In this document: positions 40,290-43,103 of the stretch, piece by piece
Layout: every line of letters starts with the position of its first letter
Numbering within the stretch: position 1 is the first letter of the stretch
Virus record (IMG/VR): IMGVR_UViG_3300048839_001270
Span: 1-43,103 of that record
Strand: one strand, 5' to 3'
DNA length: 43,103 bases
From: a virus
Made by a program: the position numbers and the translations under genes
Notes under the pieces: generated by a model
Told to the model about the DNA's origin: nothing
Databases searched by the model: none
Seen by the model: only the letters and a program-made list of their open reading frames with translations

Positions 40290-40321
40290 TTTGTTTGTTA
40301 AATTTATTATCGTTATACTTG
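40290..40321 (+). promoter_or_regulatory. Host-type (Bacteroidota) promoter, rightward
   Basis: TTTG at 40290-40293, 20 nt, then TATACTTG at 40314-40321 (one mismatch to TAnnTTTG). It lies 26 nt from the ATG at 40348 and starts the rightward operon. Confidence 0.5.
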
Positions 40322-40347
40322 CGAATAATTTAATTAAACTTTTTGTT

Positions 40348-40464
40348 ATGAACGATGGAGCATACATATTAATTGGTTTGGCTGTTTTCGTAATTGGAAC
40401 ATTTGTTTTTCACACATTGAGATTAAATGGTTTTTTTGACAGATTTAAGAGAAATAAAAAATGA
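40348..40464 (+). CDS. Small membrane protein, 38 aa
   Basis: MNDGAYILIGLAVFVIGTF then a basic tail (FFDRFKRNKK); one membrane helix. The same frame is open from about 40225 with a TTG start, but that would place the promoter region inside the gene. It overlaps the HD gene by 4 nt. Confidence 0.55.
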   Translation: MNDGAYILIGLAVFVIGTFVFHTLRLNGFFDRFKRNKK

Positions 40465-41021
40465 TAGACGTAGAAATAGTTAAAGGGTACTCACAGAAGT
40501 GTTATGATGATGCAAACTGCCGATATGGTGATGGAAATTATTTCACACATATATTAATGGTAGTTGGTTTTGTTGAGAAGTATAGCGGTGTTTTCGTTTA
40601 TGAATCTGATAGAATCTTCACAATACACTCGGCATATACCCATGATTTAATTGAGGATGCGAAACAGACCTATAGTGATATAATGACTATTTGTGGGAAA
40701 GACGTTGCAGACATAACCCTTGCGGTTACTGATGTGCATGCCGAAAACAGATTAATGAGGCATTTGTTAACCATGCATAAAACAGTGAAAGACCATAGGG
40801 CAATTATTCTTAAACTCTGCGATATACTTGCAAATGCCACATATAGTAGAGAAAATGGAAGTTCAATGTATCCTAAATACGTTGAAGAATATCCGTATCG
40901 CAAAGCAATTTTTCAAAAAGCACTGGCTTGGTACGGAAACTCTCTATATAGGAATGAATTGAAACTGTTGTGGGAAGAATTAGATAGTATACACTACAAT
41001 GAAAAATCAATCCATGTTTAA
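40461..41021 (+). CDS. HD-domain hydrolase, SpoT/MESH1-like
   Basis: Metal ligands: YFTHILMVVGFVEK (H about 31), AYTHDLIEDAKQTY (HD about 59-60, ED following), and KTVKDHRAIILKLCDILANA (Asp of LxD). The HDxxED and LKLxDxxxN patterns are those of (p)ppGpp hydrolases. A 186-residue single-domain protein fits small alarmone hydrolases. It may lower the host stress signal or hydrolyse a related nucleotide. Confidence 0.65.
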   Translation: MIDVEIVKGYSQKCYDDANCRYGDGNYFTHILMVVGFVEKYSGVFVYESDRIFTIHSAYTHDLIEDAKQTYSDIMTICGKDVADITLAVTDVHAENRLMRHLLTMHKTVKDHRAIILKLCDILANATYSRENGSSMYPKYVEEYPYRKAIFQKALAWYGNSLYRNELKLLWEELDSIHYNEKSIHV

Positions 41022-41385
41022 CATAAAACCTAAGACTATGATTACTAATTACGAAAACATTACAGAAGGTCTTACTCAAGAAGAAACCAAAATTATTCTT
41101 CCAAAAGTAGTTGAACTTGTTCGTTGGAGAAGGGGTAAGGAAAACGCAGTCACTAACAGGAAACTGGTTAATCTTCTTACTGCTATGGGTCATGATGTGT
41201 GTGAACCAAGAATCAGAAAAATGATTAATCAAATCCGGTTAAATGGTATTGTTAAGAATCTTTTAGCGACATCTAAAGGATACTACATTACCACAGACCA
41301 TGAAGAAATTAAGAACTATGTTAAATCATTACGTGAACGAGCGTCTGCAATCAATGCAATAGCCGACACGTTTCAAACAAATTAA
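40999..41385 (+). CDS. Winged-helix-like DNA-binding protein (candidate)
   Basis: A helix-turn-helix-like core at about residues 50-90 (VTNRKLVNLLTAMGHDVCE, PRIRKMINQIRLNGIVKNLL), then KGYYITTDHEE as a possible wing, then a C-terminal helix. The layout is that of a small wHTH regulator. It could begin at Met 40999 or 41038 (MITNYENITEG), the latter reducing the overlap with the HD gene. Confidence 0.5.
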   Translation: MKNQSMFNIKPKTMITNYENITEGLTQEETKIILPKVVELVRWRRGKENAVTNRKLVNLLTAMGHDVCEPRIRKMINQIRLNGIVKNLLATSKGYYITTDHEEIKNYVKSLRERASAINAIADTFQTN

Positions 41386-41388
41386 AAT

Positions 41389-41937
41389 ATGGCAAAAAAT
41401 TTGGGTCATCTCATGCTCGACCTCGAAACAATGGGGAGTCAAAGCAAAGCAGCAATTATTTCAATCGGTGCAGTGGAGTTCGATATAGAAACCGGAGAAA
41501 CCGGAAGAGAATTTTATGAAAGAATAAATTTACAATCCAGTATTAATAAAGGTTTAATTATTAACGGTGGCACTGTAATGTGGTGGTTACAACAAAGCGA
41601 TGCAGCCAGAAAAGAAATTTGTAAACCCGGTGATAACCTCATAAACGTACTGGAAAAACTACGTTCATTCATGGGATGTCTTGAAAACTTTCAAATTTGG
41701 GGTAATGGTGTGAGATTTGATATTGGAATTCTGGAAGACTCTTATGTTGCATGTGGCTACGAAACAATACCTTGGAATTTCAGGAACGAAAGAGATGTTA
41801 GAACATTAGTTTCTTTCTCACCGTCAATTAAAGAACACTATCCTTTTACTGGTGTTGAGCATAATCCTATTGACGACTGTAAACATCAAATACAGTATTG
41901 TAGTGAAATCTGGAAAAAACTTAGATACAAATGGTAA
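41389..41937 (+). CDS. DEDD 3'-5' exonuclease (DexA-like)
   Basis: Exo I LMLDLETMG (D and E), IISIGAVEFD, Exo II IWGNGVRFDIGIL (D), and Exo III HNPIDDCKHQIQY (H and D) are in order. T4 DexA-type enzymes degrade single-stranded DNA. 182 residues, complete. Overlaps the next gene by 7 nt. Confidence 0.85.
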   Translation: MAKNLGHLMLDLETMGSQSKAAIISIGAVEFDIETGETGREFYERINLQSSINKGLIINGGTVMWWLQQSDAARKEICKPGDNLINVLEKLRSFMGCLENFQIWGNGVRFDIGILEDSYVACGYETIPWNFRNERDVRTLVSFSPSIKEHYPFTGVEHNPIDDCKHQIQYCSEIWKKLRYKW

Positions 41938-42305
41938 ATTGGGAAAATGAACTCAAGAAATATATCGCAAGAAAAGTTCACGATATAATGGGGGTTGAAA
42001 TTCCGGTGGAGAATATTTTAACCTTTGAATTAAACTTAGACCTCGATTTACCAACACTTACAATTGAAGAATTGGGGTATATCTATGCCTTCGCCATAAT
42101 GAAGGAAAATTTTGAACAAGCCAAAGCAATATCAGAAGAACTTGCAAATAGAAACTGCGAAATTAAACTGGATATTGACGAAAAATCAAAAACAGGTGTT
42201 ATTAACCTATACGTTAAACCCGAAGTCGCAATTGCTTATATTGACATACAGATGAAGGTTTTACCGGATGGTTTGATGATTGACTTTGAAAAGGAAAATT
42301 TTTAA
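41931..42305 (+). CDS. Hypothetical protein, 124 aa
   Basis: MVNWENELKKYIARKVHDI then LTIEELGYIYAFAIMKENF. Helical, acidic, soluble. No recognised family. Confidence 0.6.
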   Translation: MVNWENELKKYIARKVHDIMGVEIPVENILTFELNLDLDLPTLTIEELGYIYAFAIMKENFEQAKAISEELANRNCEIKLDIDEKSKTGVINLYVKPEVAIAYIDIQMKVLPDGLMIDFEKENF

Positions 42306-42321
42306 CAAATAAATTATAATC

Positions 42322-42678
42322 ATGGAAAATTTAACAGCAGAAACATTTAAAGAAAAAGTGTTTGACTACACACAGAATCAAGAATGGTCATTTAAGGGTG
42401 AAAAACCTGCAATTATCGATTTTTATGCCGATTGGTGCAATCCCTGTAAAATGGTTGCTCCCATCCTCGAAGAACTTTCAGTAGAGTTTGAAGGCAAAAT
42501 CGATGTATATAAAGTGAACACAGAAGAAGAACAAGAACTTGCAATGACCTTCCAAATAAGAAGCATACCTGCAATTCTTTTCATCCCGGTTGGTGGTGAA
42601 CAACCACAAATGGCTTTAGGTGCTATGCCCAAGGAAGCATTTAAACAAGCAATCAAAGAAATTTTGGGAATTGAGTAA
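42322..42678 (+). CDS. trxA: Thioredoxin
   Basis: The active site WCNPCK lies in FYADWCNPCKMVAPILEEL at about residue 40, with a cis-Pro at SIPAILF (about 85) and a C-terminal helix. The start MENLTAETFKEKVFD suits a cytoplasmic enzyme. It reduces disulphides, for example in ribonucleotide reductase. Its Asn replaces Gly in the usual WCGPC. Confidence 0.93.
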   Translation: MENLTAETFKEKVFDYTQNQEWSFKGEKPAIIDFYADWCNPCKMVAPILEELSVEFEGKIDVYKVNTEEEQELAMTFQIRSIPAILFIPVGGEQPQMALGAMPKEAFKQAIKEILGIE

Positions 42679-42682
42679 AAAT

Positions 42683-42713
42683 TTGTAACATTTCTATTTG
42701 ATTTTCGTATAAG
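42683..42713 (+). promoter_or_regulatory. Phage-type promoter copy 12 (rightward)
   Basis: TTGTAACATTTCT and TATAAG at 19 nt, preceded by CG. It is the only copy on the plus strand, and drives the partial gene at 42729. Confidence 0.8.
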
Positions 42714-42728
42714 CGGAAAAAGAATGTT

Positions 42729-43103
42729 ATGGCAAAGAAAAAACAAATCACTCCCGAAGAAAATCGTAAAAAACTTTACGAATCTGCTATTCGTGACATG
42801 AAAATCAAAATAACTGATGGGATATTACCATTAAATCCTACTCGTAAATTTAGTATTGATGAGCGCATTATATTTGGTGCACATAAGGAAACATATATCC
42901 GTGAAATTCATGAAGATGGTTTGTATTATACTGTTGAAGCCATGAACGTTCAACGTGAGCGAAATGCTGCACCTGTCAACGAGTTACATGTTATGGAATG
43001 GCATAGAATTTTTCCAATCAATAATAAGGGAACAAAATTTCGCAAGGAAGAAACTTATAGGCTTCGAATGTATAATTCCTCAATTGATTCACTATTAAGC
43101 ATG
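42729..43103 (+). CDS. Hypothetical protein, partial (3' end off window)
   Basis: MAKKKQITPEENRKKLYES and then IRDMKIKITDGILPLNPTR; at least 125 residues, still open at the window edge. Basic N-terminus, beta-rich middle (IREIHEDGLYYTVEAM). No family recognised. Confidence 0.65.
   Translation, partial: MAKKKQITPEENRKKLYESAIRDMKIKITDGILPLNPTRKFSIDERIIFGAHKETYIREIHEDGLYYTVEAMNVQRERNAAPVNELHVMEWHRIFPINNKGTKFRKEETYRLRMYNSSIDSLLSM

Noticed and set aside
1-43103. CRISPR array, insertion sequence, integrase or attachment site
   Set aside because: No regularly spaced repeats, transposase motif or recombinase was seen in any frame.

Overview
The window looks like part of a large, strictly lytic-type phage genome whose host is a member of the Bacteroidota. 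This is inference from several signs. Genes are short, AT-rich and tightly packed, with ATGA-type overlaps. Many are classic large-phage functions: Dda-like helicase, ATP DNA ligase, DenV-like glycosylase, DHFR, Nudix, RNA ligases, a kinase, a DexA-like exonuclease, thioredoxin, and a gp55-like mini sigma factor. Several promoters match the Bacteroidota housekeeping consensus (TTG / 18-21 nt / TAnnTTTG). No virion structural gene, integrase or replication origin was recognised.

Layout. Positions 1-40213 are transcribed almost entirely leftwards (minus strand) and 40348-43103 rightwards, diverging from a short promoter region at about 40214-40347. From left to right the main blocks are as follows. 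(1) 1-4295 holds a secreted protein, a deformylase/SEC-C fusion, a Tat-signal protein, an HNH-RNA ligase fusion, a lipoprotein and the mini sigma. (2) 4360-4660 is a candidate structured RNA closed by a 16-bp stem. (3) 4711-8781 holds a coiled-coil protein, a GNAT-like protein and a DenV-like glycosylase. (4) 8870-10646 is an SPFH (band 7) membrane operon. (5) 10683-16848 is mostly unknown proteins with a DUF3307-like membrane protein, a HExxH protease, an HD hydrolase and a P-loop kinase. (6) 16901-24225 holds the helicase, Nudix, nuclease-fold, DHFR and PTH2-like genes. (7) 24274-27907 holds an unusual AAA+/M41 protease and a membrane protein. (8) 27909-30646 is a Thg1 and RNA ligase cluster. 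(9) 30671-31237 is a large structured RNA with its own promoter and terminator. (10) 31243-36670 holds LemA, DNA ligase, an ATP-grasp protein and a PurA paralogue. (11) 36758-40213 holds a vWA protein, a J-domain/pseudokinase protein, a HAD phosphatase and a gene with two nested promoters. (12) 40348-43103 holds a small membrane protein, a SpoT-like HD protein, a winged-helix-like protein, an exonuclease, thioredoxin and a partial gene.

Regulation. Twelve copies of one bipartite element (TTGTAA, 19 nt, TATAAT-like, usually reading TTGTAACATTT...CGTATAAT) sit just upstream of genes, always pointing into them and always with the same spacing. They differ from the host-type promoters, of which at least seven are visible. 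The window therefore seems to use two promoter classes, one read by the host sigma factor and one phage-specific. The gp55-like protein at 3990-4295 is a candidate reader of the second class.

Working together. RNA repair is strongly represented: two RNA ligases, Thg1, a polynucleotide-kinase-like protein, a HAD phosphatase of the RNA-repair type, an R2K ATP-grasp protein and HD proteins. This fits defence against tRNA-cleaving host systems. A second theme is membrane and protein quality control: SPFH, LemA, an M41 protease and a J-domain protein. Two large non-coding RNAs, one containing a tRNA-like arm, are the most novel parts of the window.
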